DNA of 64,000 nt from Actinomyces procaprae (GTDB taxonomy: Bacteria > Actinomycetota > Actinomycetes > Actinomycetales > Actinomycetaceae). Positions within the stretch are counted from its first letter, which is position 1, and each line of letters starts with the position of its first letter. Below, piece by piece: positions 17,435-25,337 of this stretch. The stretch is taken from NCBI RefSeq assembly GCF_004798665.1, contig NZ_CP039292.1, positions 1,364,001-1,428,000 of the forward strand. The letters run 5' to 3'. The translations under genes were made by a program, and so were the position numbers. A model generated the notes under the pieces. That model saw nothing but the letters and a program-made list of their open reading frames with translations, did not search any database and was not told where the DNA came from.

Positions 17435-19570
17435 TTAGTCCTCCTCATCGTCCTTTCCCCAGGTGTGGCTGGGGGCGGTGTTGCTGTCGGGGTTGGTGGT
17501 GCCCCAGCCTTCCTTGAACCCACCTTTTCTGGTTTCGGTGAGGTCGAGGTCGGGGTTAGTGGGGCTGTAGAGGTTGTTGCCGACCTCCTCCAGGCCGGCA
17601 CCGGTGTTGGGGTCTGCCAGCTGCTCGGGGGTCATGTTCTGGGTGAGGTTGTTGCCGTCCTGGTCGATGACTCTGAGGGCGTCGACGCTTGTGCCGGCGT
17701 TTTCGAGGGTGGCTTTGAGGTCGTCTTGGGTGTATAGGCCGGAGTTGAGCAGGGCCAGGGTGAGCTGGCGGTTGTTGGCGTTGATTGCGGTGTTCTCGAT
17801 CTCTTCGGCTTGGTTGCGGGCCTGGTCGGCGTTGTCGGTGCTGAAGGGCTCGCCCAGGTCGACGCCGAGGGACAGCACTGGCCCGGCCACGGGTATGAGT
17901 CCGGCCAGGAATGAGGTGACAGAGTTGGCGTCGTCGCTGGCGGAGTCGTCCTTCTCGGCCATGGCCACCAGCTGGTGGGCGGCGGCCCCGGCGAAGAAGG
18001 CGTTGGTCCGACTCTGAGATCTGACAGCCTTTGTGAGGGCGGCGGCGTCGCCGGTGGTGTTGTACTGGTTGACGGCGTCCTGGAGCTGCTGGGTGTGGTA
18101 GTCGGTCATGGCGCCGCCTAGGGTGGTTGAGGCCCACTGGTCCAGGGTGACCTGGCCGATGAGGTTGGTCAGGGCCCGGTCGGTGAACTTCGGGTAGTAG
18201 GTGGTGGTGCCGTCGGCGTTGACGTTGCTGCCCAGTGGGCCGCCGGTGTTGCCTTTATCGGTGGAGGCGTCTACGCCTTGGGGGTAGCGGGCCATGACCG
18301 CGGCGACGGACTGGCGGGCCTCGGGGGACAGGTTCAGGGGGTCGGTGCCGGAGCCCAGGCCGTTGAGGATGCCGGAGGTGGCGGTGGCACGGGCGGAGCT
18401 CTTGTACTGCCTTGCAGGATCGGCCATGCCCGTGGAGGGGAGTTGGTCGATCTGGTTGGCGAGCATGGCCCAGTCGGTGGTCCAGGACTGGTCTGTCAGG
18501 CCGCCGGTCTCAATGAGCTGCTGGATGCGCTTGGCGTGCTCGACGGACTGGGAGGTGGTGACCGGTTCGGTGGTGCCGTCCGGGTTGGTGACCAGCCACT
18601 TGGTGGCGGCGTCGGGGTTGCCGGTCATGGCATGCACGACCCCGGCCAGCGGGTTGTCTGTAGGGCCTATAGGGAACTGTTTGTCATATGCGTCCCGCCC
18701 CTGGGGCTGATAGCGCCCTGGATCGGGGTTGAAGTTCTCCAGCCGGTTGGCGAGTGTGAGTAGTAGCTGGTCGTTGTAGTTAAGGCCGATGTCCTCGGGG
18801 GTGCCGTCGGAGTCGATGTCGGCGGGACGGGAGGCGGCGAGCATCTGGTTCAGCGCACCTATGCGCAGAGGCTTGCCCTTCTCCTCCGCATAGTTCACGA
18901 GCCGGTTGGCGTAGGCCTCGGCCTTGTCGTCGTCCCAGGTCATTGAGGCGGTGGCAAGCACGTGCCCCAGAGCATCGGCCAAGTCCTCGCCCGCGTTCGG
19001 ACGGTCGCTGGTGCTGATGCCCTGTGGGTGAGTGAAGGTCAATTGGTCTTGGGTGTCTCCGGGCAGGTCCAGCAGGCGGCCGGGTCCGATGTTGTTCAGG
19101 ATGGTGTTGGCGTAGACCGCGTCGCCTTGGTTGGCCTGGACGCGCCCGATGAGCTCGTCCCACTCCTCGGGGGTGCAGCCGTTGATGGAGTAGTCCACCA
19201 TGGTCTGGGCGTCGGCGCGGGCCTGGTTGACCTTGTCCACCTGGTTGTGCGTTTTGATGTTCTCGGGGGTGTCCTCGGTGCCTTCGGGCAGCCAGTAGCA
19301 GATCGTGCCGTCCGCGGCGGTGGTGGTTATGCCGCCCTCGTTCGCGGCCTTGGCCGCGTCCAGGCGGGCTTGCAGGGAGTTGATCTCAGTCTCCAGGGCG
19401 CTGGCGTGTTGGCCGGCCGTGTTGGAGCGCCCGCTCAGCTTGGCGGGATAGTCCTGTACCCGGTTGGTGCTGGTTACCGTTTCCCAGCTGGTCTCGGACT
19501 GGTCCTTGTAGTCGGTCAGCTTGTCGATGATGTCCTGGACGCCATCGGCGTCAAGCGATACATAAGTCAT
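17435..19570 (-). CDS. 711-aa putative type VII-linked protein (possibly DUF6571 family)
   Basis: No signal peptide. The first ~85 residues form helices with heptad character (TAGQHASALETEINSLQARL), like the N-terminal module of WXG/LXG-type proteins. The centre is helical and Gln/Asn/Asp-rich with ILNNIGPGRLLDLPGD. A more hydrophobic stretch lies near residues 545-565 (LAGLIPVAGPVLSLGVDLG). The C-terminus is acidic and ends GKDDEED. It has a counterpart at 39023-41062 in the same setting (small protein before, lipoprotein after). I recall DUF6571 proteins with this size and context but cannot verify it. No toxin motif is recognised. The start is 3 bp after the 124-aa gene, so both are probably coupled. 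Confidence 0.75.
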   Translation of the reverse strand: MTYVSLDADGVQDIIDKLTDYKDQSETSWETVTSTNRVQDYPAKLSGRSNTAGQHASALETEINSLQARLDAAKAANEGGITTTAADGTICYWLPEGTEDTPENIKTHNQVDKVNQARADAQTMVDYSINGCTPEEWDELIGRVQANQGDAVYANTILNNIGPGRLLDLPGDTQDQLTFTHPQGISTSDRPNAGEDLADALGHVLATASMTWDDDKAEAYANRLVNYAEEKGKPLRIGALNQMLAASRPADIDSDGTPEDIGLNYNDQLLLTLANRLENFNPDPGRYQPQGRDAYDKQFPIGPTDNPLAGVVHAMTGNPDAATKWLVTNPDGTTEPVTTSQSVEHAKRIQQLIETGGLTDQSWTTDWAMLANQIDQLPSTGMADPARQYKSSARATATSGILNGLGSGTDPLNLSPEARQSVAAVMARYPQGVDASTDKGNTGGPLGSNVNADGTTTYYPKFTDRALTNLIGQVTLDQWASTTLGGAMTDYHTQQLQDAVNQYNTTGDAAALTKAVRSQSRTNAFFAGAAAHQLVAMAEKDDSASDDANSVTSFLAGLIPVAGPVLSLGVDLGEPFSTDNADQARNQAEEIENTAINANNRQLTLALLNSGLYTQDDLKATLENAGTSVDALRVIDQDGNNLTQNMTPEQLADPNTGAGLEEVGNNLYSPTNPDLDLTETRKGGFKEGWGTTNPDSNTAPSHTWGKDDEED

Positions 19571-19573
19571 TGC

Positions 19574-19948
19574 TCACTGCCCCCACTTCGCGCGGTAGTC
19601 GTCCTCGTCGACATACGTCGGCTCGGCCTCCCAGTCGTCACTGACCTCTACGGTGGCGCTACGCACGTTGGAGATCATCTCGTCGATGATTCCCACAAGC
19701 TTGTCGTGCATGGTGTCAGCCAGGGGAGACTGCCACACAGAGTCCTCCCCGCCCAGGCCTTGGGTCAGCAGGGTGGACTTCGGAGTCATACCCACTGTGG
19801 CCGGATCCGCATCCAGGTCGTCCTGAGCCTGCTCAAGCGCATCAGCCACCCTCTTCAAAGCGAACTTCTTGTAGTTGTAGTCCTCCCCATCACCCGGCGG
19901 TGGGATAGGCGAAGGACCCGGAGACGGGCAAGGTGTGGGGTAAGACAT
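19574..19948 (-). CDS. 124-aa acidic helical protein, partner of the 711-aa protein
   Basis: A Pro-rich start (PCPSPGPSPIPPPGDGE) is followed by predicted helices (FALKRVADALEQAQDDL and ADTMHDKLVGIIDEMISN). An acidic tail ends DEDDYRAKWGQ. The size and two-helix pattern resemble type VII substrates, but no WXG is present. The protein at 38632-38967 sits in the equivalent position before the 679-aa gene and ends in a similar acidic-aromatic-Lys-Ala-Asp-Trp motif. A ribosome site AAAGGAC precedes the start. The 78-bp gap to the next gene downstream of it on the plus side (19949-20026) holds no recognised feature. Confidence 0.72.
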   Translation of the reverse strand: MSYPTPCPSPGPSPIPPPGDGEDYNYKKFALKRVADALEQAQDDLDADPATVGMTPKSTLLTQGLGGEDSVWQSPLADTMHDKLVGIIDEMISNVRSATVEVSDDWEAEPTYVDEDDYRAKWGQ

Positions 19949-20026
19949 CAGTAGTCAGGTCCTTTCAAAGTGTTCGAGCGAAATAGGCCGACAGAACGCG
20001 GCCCGGCTCATCAACCATCCTGGGTT

Positions 20027-21088
20027 TTATGGCTCCTTGGTTGGCCTGGTGTTGAGGGTTTGGATTTCGGCTACGGGGATGTTGGTGGTTGTGGTGGTGG
20101 TGTGGGTGTTCATGGTGCCGGTGGCGCCGTCGGTGGCGGTGTAGGTGATGGTGTAGGAGACCTTGACGTCTACCGGGGTGGTGTTGTCCTTGAAGTGTGC
20201 GCTGGAGCGGTCGAAGACGATGATGCAGTCGGTGCCCTTGGTGTCGTTGTCCTGGGTCCAGGGGATGCCGAAGCTGGTGCAGGAGGCGGTGCCGTCCTTG
20301 GGCTGGAGCGTCAGCCGGGACGCCGTGGCGGTGATGGTGGCGGTCACCGGGCCGGCGGTTGCGGTCACGCGTACTTCCTTGGGGGTGTCGCCGGTGGCCC
20401 AGATCCAGGTGTCCATGCCAACGACCGTGGCTTGCATGTCTCCTACCGTGGGGTTGTAGCCGATTGTGGCCGTAGGAATCGTCACCGCGTCCCACGCCGC
20501 CCGCGCCAGGGTGGCGCCGTCGATCACCGGGTCCGGGGGCGTGCCGCCAGCGGGCACCCACACCGGGCCGTTCTCGGCGAAGTACTTGTCGGAGATCGCG
20601 AAGTACTCCTCGATGTCGTTGTATTCGAGGTACTCTGATGAGCAGGCCGGGCCGTACCAGTGGCCCTCAGTGTCGTCAGCGTGGGATTCGTAATCCGGGT
20701 AGCGTTCCTTGTGCTGCTCTACGGTTTTACCGCCGGCGTCGAAGTGCCTGATATCCCAAGCCGCCTGCCCGGAGTCAAACCACTCCGCCAGCTCCTTTCC
20801 GCTTGATCCCTGCTCGTACCAGCACACCGGGTGTACCGAGCTTGCCACCGTTTGCGAGGAGACCGTTGTCCCGCCTGCCCCAGAGCCATCCGACGCAGCC
20901 GACACATACTCCGCCGACACCGCAATCTGCACAGAACCATCCCCACCCGACGAAACCGAACCAGAAGAGGCCCCAGTATTCGCGTCGCGCCCGTAATCGG
21001 CCCGCGCCGACGGTGTGCTTGTGAGGAGTGCGGCCAGGCAGAGTGCTGTGGCGCAGACAATCGATACTGCCCTGTTCGTTGTTGGCAT
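20027..21088 (-). CDS. Exported protein of cassette copy 3 (TWIW / C-X-RSS family)
   Basis: A 353-aa protein whose signal peptide (about 1-30, ending ARA) is unlike that of the 12122-13192 protein. The mature part from the SSGSVSSGG linker to the C-terminus is identical to it. Landmarks are MDTWIWATGDTP, the two Cys spaced around GIPWTQDNDTKGTD, then FDRSSA and the Thr run before NIPVAEIQ. The stop codons of the two copies differ (TAA here, TGA there), which places the edge of the shared tract exactly at the gene end. It lies 3 bp after its lipoprotein partner. Confidence 0.82.
   Translation of the reverse strand: MPTTNRAVSIVCATALCLAALLTSTPSARADYGRDANTGASSGSVSSGGDGSVQIAVSAEYVSAASDGSGAGGTTVSSQTVASSVHPVCWYEQGSSGKELAEWFDSGQAAWDIRHFDAGGKTVEQHKERYPDYESHADDTEGHWYGPACSSEYLEYNDIEEYFAISDKYFAENGPVWVPAGGTPPDPVIDGATLARAAWDAVTIPTATIGYNPTVGDMQATVVGMDTWIWATGDTPKEVRVTATAGPVTATITATASRLTLQPKDGTASCTSFGIPWTQDNDTKGTDCIIVFDRSSAHFKDNTTPVDVKVSYTITYTATDGATGTMNTHTTTTTTNIPVAEIQTLNTRPTKEP
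20029..20968. repeat. 940-bp direct duplication, copy B
   Basis: Partner of 12124-13063 at an offset of 7905 bp. Both copies have the same orientation, so recombination between them would delete or amplify the roughly 7.9 kb carrying cassette copies 1 and 2, the two DUF3558-like lipoproteins, the 711-aa gene and the 124-aa gene. Confidence 0.85.
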
Positions 21089-21091
21089 CGT

Positions 21092-21811
21092 TCATACCGT
21101 GCATTCGTTAGTTGAGACAAGCTGCTCGTAGGAGTCCTTCCAGGTATCGTCCTCGTACACCATGGTAAAAATGTACTCGTAACGACCTTGGAGTGTCTCC
21201 GGGTTGCTGACGTCATTTCCGTCGGCATCATAGGCGACGAGGTCGGAATGATCGCTGCAGACCCTTACTTCCGCCCGTGCGTTGGCCGGGTCGGGGGCGG
21301 TCATGGTCACGGCGATGACCGCCACGCGCAGGTTTCCATCAACAGTCTCGTCCGCGATCGGCTCATAGTTGTCTTGGAGGGTCTGATAGGCCTCTGCGGT
21401 CATGAGCGGTTGGGCGTTTTCTACGCCGGTGCCGGTGAACCAGATGTTCCAGGTGACCTGGTCGTAGTTGATGAAGGCCTTGAGGACCTCGGTCTGCGGA
21501 TCGTCCAGGTCCTCGGGGATGGAAGTGACTATGTAGCGGTCGGTGGACAGCGACTCCGCGGTTACCACGCCCGCCGCTTCCGCGGAGGCCGCGGCGGACG
21601 CGGACGCAGCCGCCGCGGCGGCCGACTCCGAGGCCTTGGCCGAGGCCATCGCCTCGGGGTCGAAGGTGCCGATGCCCAGAGGGTTGTCCTCGGAGTCGGA
21701 AGAGCACCCTACTAGCGCTGAGCTGGCAAGCAGAATGGCTAGCGTCTTACTAATGAGGTGCTTGTGTGTGTTCTTCTGGCTGCGGTGCTCGGGGATGTGG
21801 TCAGTGGACAT
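21092..21811 (-). CDS. Lipoprotein of cassette copy 3
   Basis: A 239-aa protein with lipobox LVGC (Cys 36) after an n-region unrelated to the other copies. The segment from NPLGIGTFDP through the Ala/Ser tract to NAQPLMTAEAYQ is almost identical to that of 13196-13903. The last ~110 residues diverge (for example RYEYIFTMVYEDDTWKDSYE here). It is the first gene after the WXG100-like gene, 117 bp downstream of it, and overlaps nothing. The late Cys pair (RVCSDH, then NECTV) is conserved among the three copies. Probably surface-exposed; function unknown. Confidence 0.8.
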   Translation of the reverse strand: MSTDHIPEHRSQKNTHKHLISKTLAILLASSALVGCSSDSEDNPLGIGTFDPEAMASAKASESAAAAAASASAAASAEAAGVVTAESLSTDRYIVTSIPEDLDDPQTEVLKAFINYDQVTWNIWFTGTGVENAQPLMTAEAYQTLQDNYEPIADETVDGNLRVAVIAVTMTAPDPANARAEVRVCSDHSDLVAYDADGNDVSNPETLQGRYEYIFTMVYEDDTWKDSYEQLVSTNECTV

Positions 21812-21928
21812 TGGGTTCCTTCAGGGGACGTTTCGATGCGACGAGTCGTGTGAACGACGGCGGGCGGCCGACGTGCCGGATCTGCAACCCGGACGCCGAC
21901 CGCCCCGACGTGCCGCTTGTGAGCCGCC

Positions 21929-22234
21929 TTATGCGTCGTAGGATGCGACGTCGGCGAGATCTGCCGCGTCAGTCACGCCGTTGGCGGCGGCGATGTTGTT
22001 GTGGTTGTGCGCCACGTCCGTCGCGGCATCCGCCAGAATCGCCTCGAAGGCAGTCAGCTTGGGCTTGAACTCGTCCCATGCGGCACGGAAGGACTGCGCG
22101 TTGGGGCTCTCCCAGTTGGCGTTCTGCAGTGCCGTGTCGGTGTCCGAGTGGATGGAGTGGGCGGAGTCCACATCGGCCTTGAGGGTGTTGTAGAGGGTCT
22201 CGAGGGTGTCGAGGTCTGCGGTGGTGGTTGCCAC
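21929..22234 (-). CDS. WXG100-like (ESAT-6 family) protein
   Basis: A 101-aa helical hairpin protein. Helix 1 (LDTLETLYNTLKADVDSAHS) is followed by the turn NANWESPNAQSF, where a WXG motif appears as W-E-S, and by helix 2 (FRAAWDEFKPKLTAFEAIL). Size and pattern match type VII secretion substrates or chaperone-like Esx proteins. The usual C-terminal YxxxD/E export signal is not evident; the tail is Ala/Asp-rich and ends ADVASYDA. The start is GTG with AGGAG at 22241-22245. It heads the minus-strand cluster and is divergent from the Tad/EccC operon. Confidence 0.82.
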   Translation of the reverse strand: MATTTADLDTLETLYNTLKADVDSAHSIHSDTDTALQNANWESPNAQSFRAAWDEFKPKLTAFEAILADAATDVAHNHNNIAAANGVTDAADLADVASYDA

Positions 22235-22564
22235 TGGTTACTCCTAGGGCTCAGGTTCGGATACATCTCTGTCGCATGGTCTTGACTGAGACGGGTACGT
22301 GACCGTTTTCGCGTACCGGGCAGCACCTAGGTTTCCATGTCGAGCCGCTCAGTGCAAGCGGTTTGGGTAGAACTACCCATGTGGTGTCGGTGCCTGTAGG
22401 CGCACCACTTTGAGGATACGGCGTGATTCTGCGGTTCTGTACTCGTGTGAGAGGTGCGGTGTTGTCATTGCCTCAAACTTGGTTGCAACGTTGCCGTGGC
22501 GTAATCGCCTGCGGTGGGGGTACCGTACCGCTGTCCCGCAGATCTCACCCACGAGGTTCCAACG
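22235..22564. promoter_or_regulatory. Divergent intergenic region between the WXG cluster and the Tad/EccC operon
   Basis: These 330 bp separate the two opposing clusters and must hold both promoters. Visible elements are the AGGAG ribosome site of the WXG gene (22241-22245), a TTGACT hexamer near 22283 and a dyad GGTACG (22294-22299) / CGTACC (22312-22317). The stretch is less GC-rich than its surroundings. No confident -10 element could be paired with the hexamer. Joint control of both clusters from here is inferred. Confidence 0.5.
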
Positions 22565-23275
22565 ATGTCTCAGCCCCAGGACGGTCGCGTCGCTCGGCGT
22601 CGCGACCGTGATGCTCGCGGTTCGTTGTCCACCCGCGCCAGGCGGACCCGCACCGCGTCACGCCTGCCCTCCGCGCCTCGGGAGCGGCGCCCGCTGCTGG
22701 CCGCGCTTGCAGTGCTGCTGATTGTCGGTGGGGCGCTGCTCGCCGGACTGCTGGCTACCCGTGCGGACCACCGAGTCGAGGTTCTGGTCGCCGCCCACAC
22801 GGTTCGAGCGGGGGAGGTCATCACCGACGAGGACCTCGTATCGACCCCGGTGTCCTCGACGCTCGGCACGCTCATTCAAGCGACCCAGGCGGAGCAGGTG
22901 GTTGGGCGCACGGCCCGCGTCGAGATCGCCGAGGGGCAGCTGCTGGACACGTCGCAGCTGCTGGACACGTCGCTGCCGGGGACCGGCACTCAGGTGGTCG
23001 GCGTCTCGCTCGAAAGCGGCCGGTTTCCGGCCGGTGGGCTGACCGCGGGAGATGTGGTGGACGTCGTCGACGTCAACGACGGGGCCGTCAAGGTGGGTGG
23101 CGCCCAGGTGCTGACTGCGGTCCCCAACTCCGGTTCGAACAATGACTGGACCTCCGGGTGCGTGCTGTCCCTGATCGTCTCCAGTACCGATGCGCCGACG
23201 CTGGCGGCCGCCAGCGCGAGCGGCAGTATTGCCGTGGTCCTGACCGCCTCCGGCCAGCCGATCGGGGAGGGCTGA
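22565..23275 (+). CDS. SAF-domain protein, CpaB/RcpC-like Flp pilus assembly protein
   Basis: A 236-aa protein with a basic N-terminus, one membrane helix (about residues 43-64, LLAALAVLLIVGGALLAGLL) and a SAF domain (from about 70, VLVAAHTVRAGEVITDEDLV). The external tail contains SLESGRFPAGGLTAGDVVDV. CpaB/RcpC proteins act in Flp/Tad pilus assembly, possibly at the cell wall. ATG 22565 is chosen; an open frame reaches back to 22514 but lacks family-like sequence. A short in-frame repeat of GQLLDTSQLLDTS is present near the middle. First gene of the operon; it overlaps the next start by 1 bp. Confidence 0.82.
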   Translation: MSQPQDGRVARRRDRDARGSLSTRARRTRTASRLPSAPRERRPLLAALAVLLIVGGALLAGLLATRADHRVEVLVAAHTVRAGEVITDEDLVSTPVSSTLGTLIQATQAEQVVGRTARVEIAEGQLLDTSQLLDTSLPGTGTQVVGVSLESGRFPAGGLTAGDVVDVVDVNDGAVKVGGAQVLTAVPNSGSNNDWTSGCVLSLIVSSTDAPTLAAASASGSIAVVLTASGQPIGEG

Positions 23276-24024
23276 TGCTGCTATCCATTGCCTCGGCCAA
23301 GGGCTCGCCCGGCGCGACTACCGCCGCCCACGTGCTGGCCGCCGTCTGGCCGCGTGACGTACAGCTGGCCGAGCTTGACCCGGCCGGCTCGGATCTCATG
23401 TACCGGCTGCGCACCCGGGCCGGACAACCCATCGACTCCGCACGGGGGCTCGTCTCCCTGGCAGCGGCGGTGCGGCGCGAGTCCGCAGCGGCGCTGGAGG
23501 ATCACCTCACCGTCGTCGAAGGCGGGCTGGAGGTGCTCATCGGCCTGGGCCGCCCTGACCAGGCGGCGGCCATCGGCGGCGGCTGGGCGGCCGTGGCCCA
23601 GAGCCTGCGGCAGCCGGTTGACGTCATCGCCGACGTCGGGCGTCTCACTCCGGGCACGCCGAGTCTGGCCGTGGCGCTTGCCTCCGACCGCCTGCTCCTG
23701 GTCGCCCGTCCCGGTGTGGACCACTACGGGCACCTCCGCGAGCGCCTGAGGTGGATCGCCGAGGAGACAGCCCACCGGACCGAGCGTCCCGAGCTCGGCG
23801 TGCTGCTCATCGCCCCGTGGAAGGAGCGCCATGAGGCGGAGGCCCTGAACCGGTTGCTGCACTCCGGAGGCCTGGACGTTCCCGTGGTGGGGGTGCTCGC
23901 CCACGACGACGCCGCGGCGGACGCGCTGTCGGGACGTCGTCCCCGGCCGTTGGACCGCACCCTGCTGGTGCGCTCCGCCCGGGAGCTGGCCGCCGGGCTG
24001 GCAGGAATGGGGGAGCAGCGATGA
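23275..24024 (+). CDS. ParA/MinD-like protein of the Tad locus (TadZ/CpaE-like), degenerate P-loop
   Basis: A 249-aa protein with the start of a deviant-Walker ATPase fold (SIASAKGSPGATTAAHVL), then ELDPAGSDL in the place of switch I and VIADVGRLTPGT in the place of Walker B. The second P-loop lysine expected in KGGxGK[ST] is replaced by Ala (GSPGATT). It may therefore bind but not hydrolyse ATP, as in some TadZ proteins. TadZ localises the Tad machine at a cell pole. It precedes cpaF with a 4-bp overlap, the usual order in tad operons. Confidence 0.75.
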   Translation: MLLSIASAKGSPGATTAAHVLAAVWPRDVQLAELDPAGSDLMYRLRTRAGQPIDSARGLVSLAAAVRRESAAALEDHLTVVEGGLEVLIGLGRPDQAAAIGGGWAAVAQSLRQPVDVIADVGRLTPGTPSLAVALASDRLLLVARPGVDHYGHLRERLRWIAEETAHRTERPELGVLLIAPWKERHEAEALNRLLHSGGLDVPVVGVLAHDDAAADALSGRRPRPLDRTLLVRSARELAAGLAGMGEQR

Positions 24025-25337
24025 GCGTGGACCAGAACCTCGTACGCACCATGCGTGAGGAGGTCGCCGAGCTGCTCGCCAAGCAGCGGCACGACGACGC
24101 CGCCTCCGGCATCCCGCCCATGACCCCGGAGGATGAGCGCCAGTTCGCCCGGGCCCTGATTGGACGTGTGCTGGAGCAGTACGCCCGCACCGAGATCGCT
24201 GCCGGGCGCAGTCCCCTGGACGCCCAGGCCGAGGAGGAGGTCTCCCAGGGGATCCACGCCGCCCTGTTCGGGGTCGGCCGCCTGCAGCCCCTGCTGGAGG
24301 ACCCCGACGTGGAGAACGTGGACATCAACGGCTACGACAACGTCTTCATCCAGTACGCCGATGGACGCGAGGAGCGCGGAGCACCGGTCGCCGATTCCGA
24401 CGACGAGCTCGTCGAGCTCGTCCAGGTGCTCGGCTCCTACTCCGGGCTCGCCTCCCGCCCCTTCGACTCGGCCAACCCGCAGCTCGACCTGCGGCTGCCG
24501 GACGGGTCCCGCCTCTCGGCCGTCATGGACGTGTGCTCCCGCCCTGCCGTGTCGGTGCGCCGTGCCCGCCTGGACAAGGTGGGGCTGGACGAGCTGGTGG
24601 GCCTGGGCACCCTCAGCCCCCGGCTGGCGGCCTTCTGCTCGGCGGCGGTGCGCGCCCGCAAGAACATCATGATCGCCGGCGCCACCAACGCCGGCAAGAC
24701 CACCTTCCTGCGCGCGCTGGCCAACGAGATCCCGCCGTCCGAACGCCTCATCACCGTAGAGCGCGCGCTGGAGCTGGGGCTCGGTGAATTCGCCGACCTG
24801 CACCCCAACGTGGTCGCGTTCGAGGAGCGCCTGCCCAACTCCGAGGGCGCCGGCGCCATCACCATGGCGGACCTGGTGCGCCGCTCCCTGCGCATGAACC
24901 CCTCTCGCGTGATCGTCGGCGAGGTGCTGGGCGATGAGATCGTCACCATGCTCAACGCCATGAGCCAGGGCAACGACGGCTCACTGTCCACCATCCACGC
25001 CAACTCCTCGGCTGAGGTGTTCAATCGCATCGCCACCTACGCCATCCAGTCCGCCGAGCACCTGCCGCAGGACGCCACCAACCTGCTGATCGCGGGCGCC
25101 GTTGACTTCGTCATCTTCCTCACCCGTGAGAACCGGTTCAGCGAGGGCGGCTCCATGCGTCGTTACGTGGCCTCCGTGCGGGAGGTCAACGGAGTGGACG
25201 GGAGGGTGCTGTCCAGTGAGATCTTCGCCGACGACGGCTCCGGGCACGCCCAGCCGGCGGCGCCCATCGAATGCGTCGCGGACCTGATCGAGGCCGGCTA
25301 CGACCCGGCCGCCGCCTACGCGCGGGGGGCCCGATGA
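24021..25337 (+). CDS. CpaF/TadA family secretion ATPase
   Basis: A 438-aa hexameric type II/IV secretion ATPase that powers Flp pilin assembly at the cytoplasmic membrane. Walker A is GATNAGKT (residues 220-227). Downstream are the Asp box region ITVERALELGLGEF, Walker B-type SRVIVGEVLGDEIVTML and the His box STIHANSS. The N-terminal domain has DPDVENVDINGYDNVFI, typical of CpaF. It is flanked by the ParA-like gene and tadB with 4-bp overlaps on each side. Length is normal. Confidence 0.94.
   Translation: MSVDQNLVRTMREEVAELLAKQRHDDAASGIPPMTPEDERQFARALIGRVLEQYARTEIAAGRSPLDAQAEEEVSQGIHAALFGVGRLQPLLEDPDVENVDINGYDNVFIQYADGREERGAPVADSDDELVELVQVLGSYSGLASRPFDSANPQLDLRLPDGSRLSAVMDVCSRPAVSVRRARLDKVGLDELVGLGTLSPRLAAFCSAAVRARKNIMIAGATNAGKTTFLRALANEIPPSERLITVERALELGLGEFADLHPNVVAFEERLPNSEGAGAITMADLVRRSLRMNPSRVIVGEVLGDEIVTMLNAMSQGNDGSLSTIHANSSAEVFNRIATYAIQSAEHLPQDATNLLIAGAVDFVIFLTRENRFSEGGSMRRYVASVREVNGVDGRVLSSEIFADDGSGHAQPAAPIECVADLIEAGYDPAAAYARGAR

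Noticed and set aside
17435..19570. C-terminal toxin domain in the 711-aa protein
   Set aside because: No recognisable nuclease, ADP-ribosyltransferase or similar motif, and no adjacent immunity-like gene; the 679-aa counterpart also lacks one.
12122..22234. Prophage or conjugative-element origin of the minus-strand cluster
   Set aside because: No integrase, relaxase, capsid or tail gene and no attachment-like repeats were seen; the content is envelope and type VII-like.
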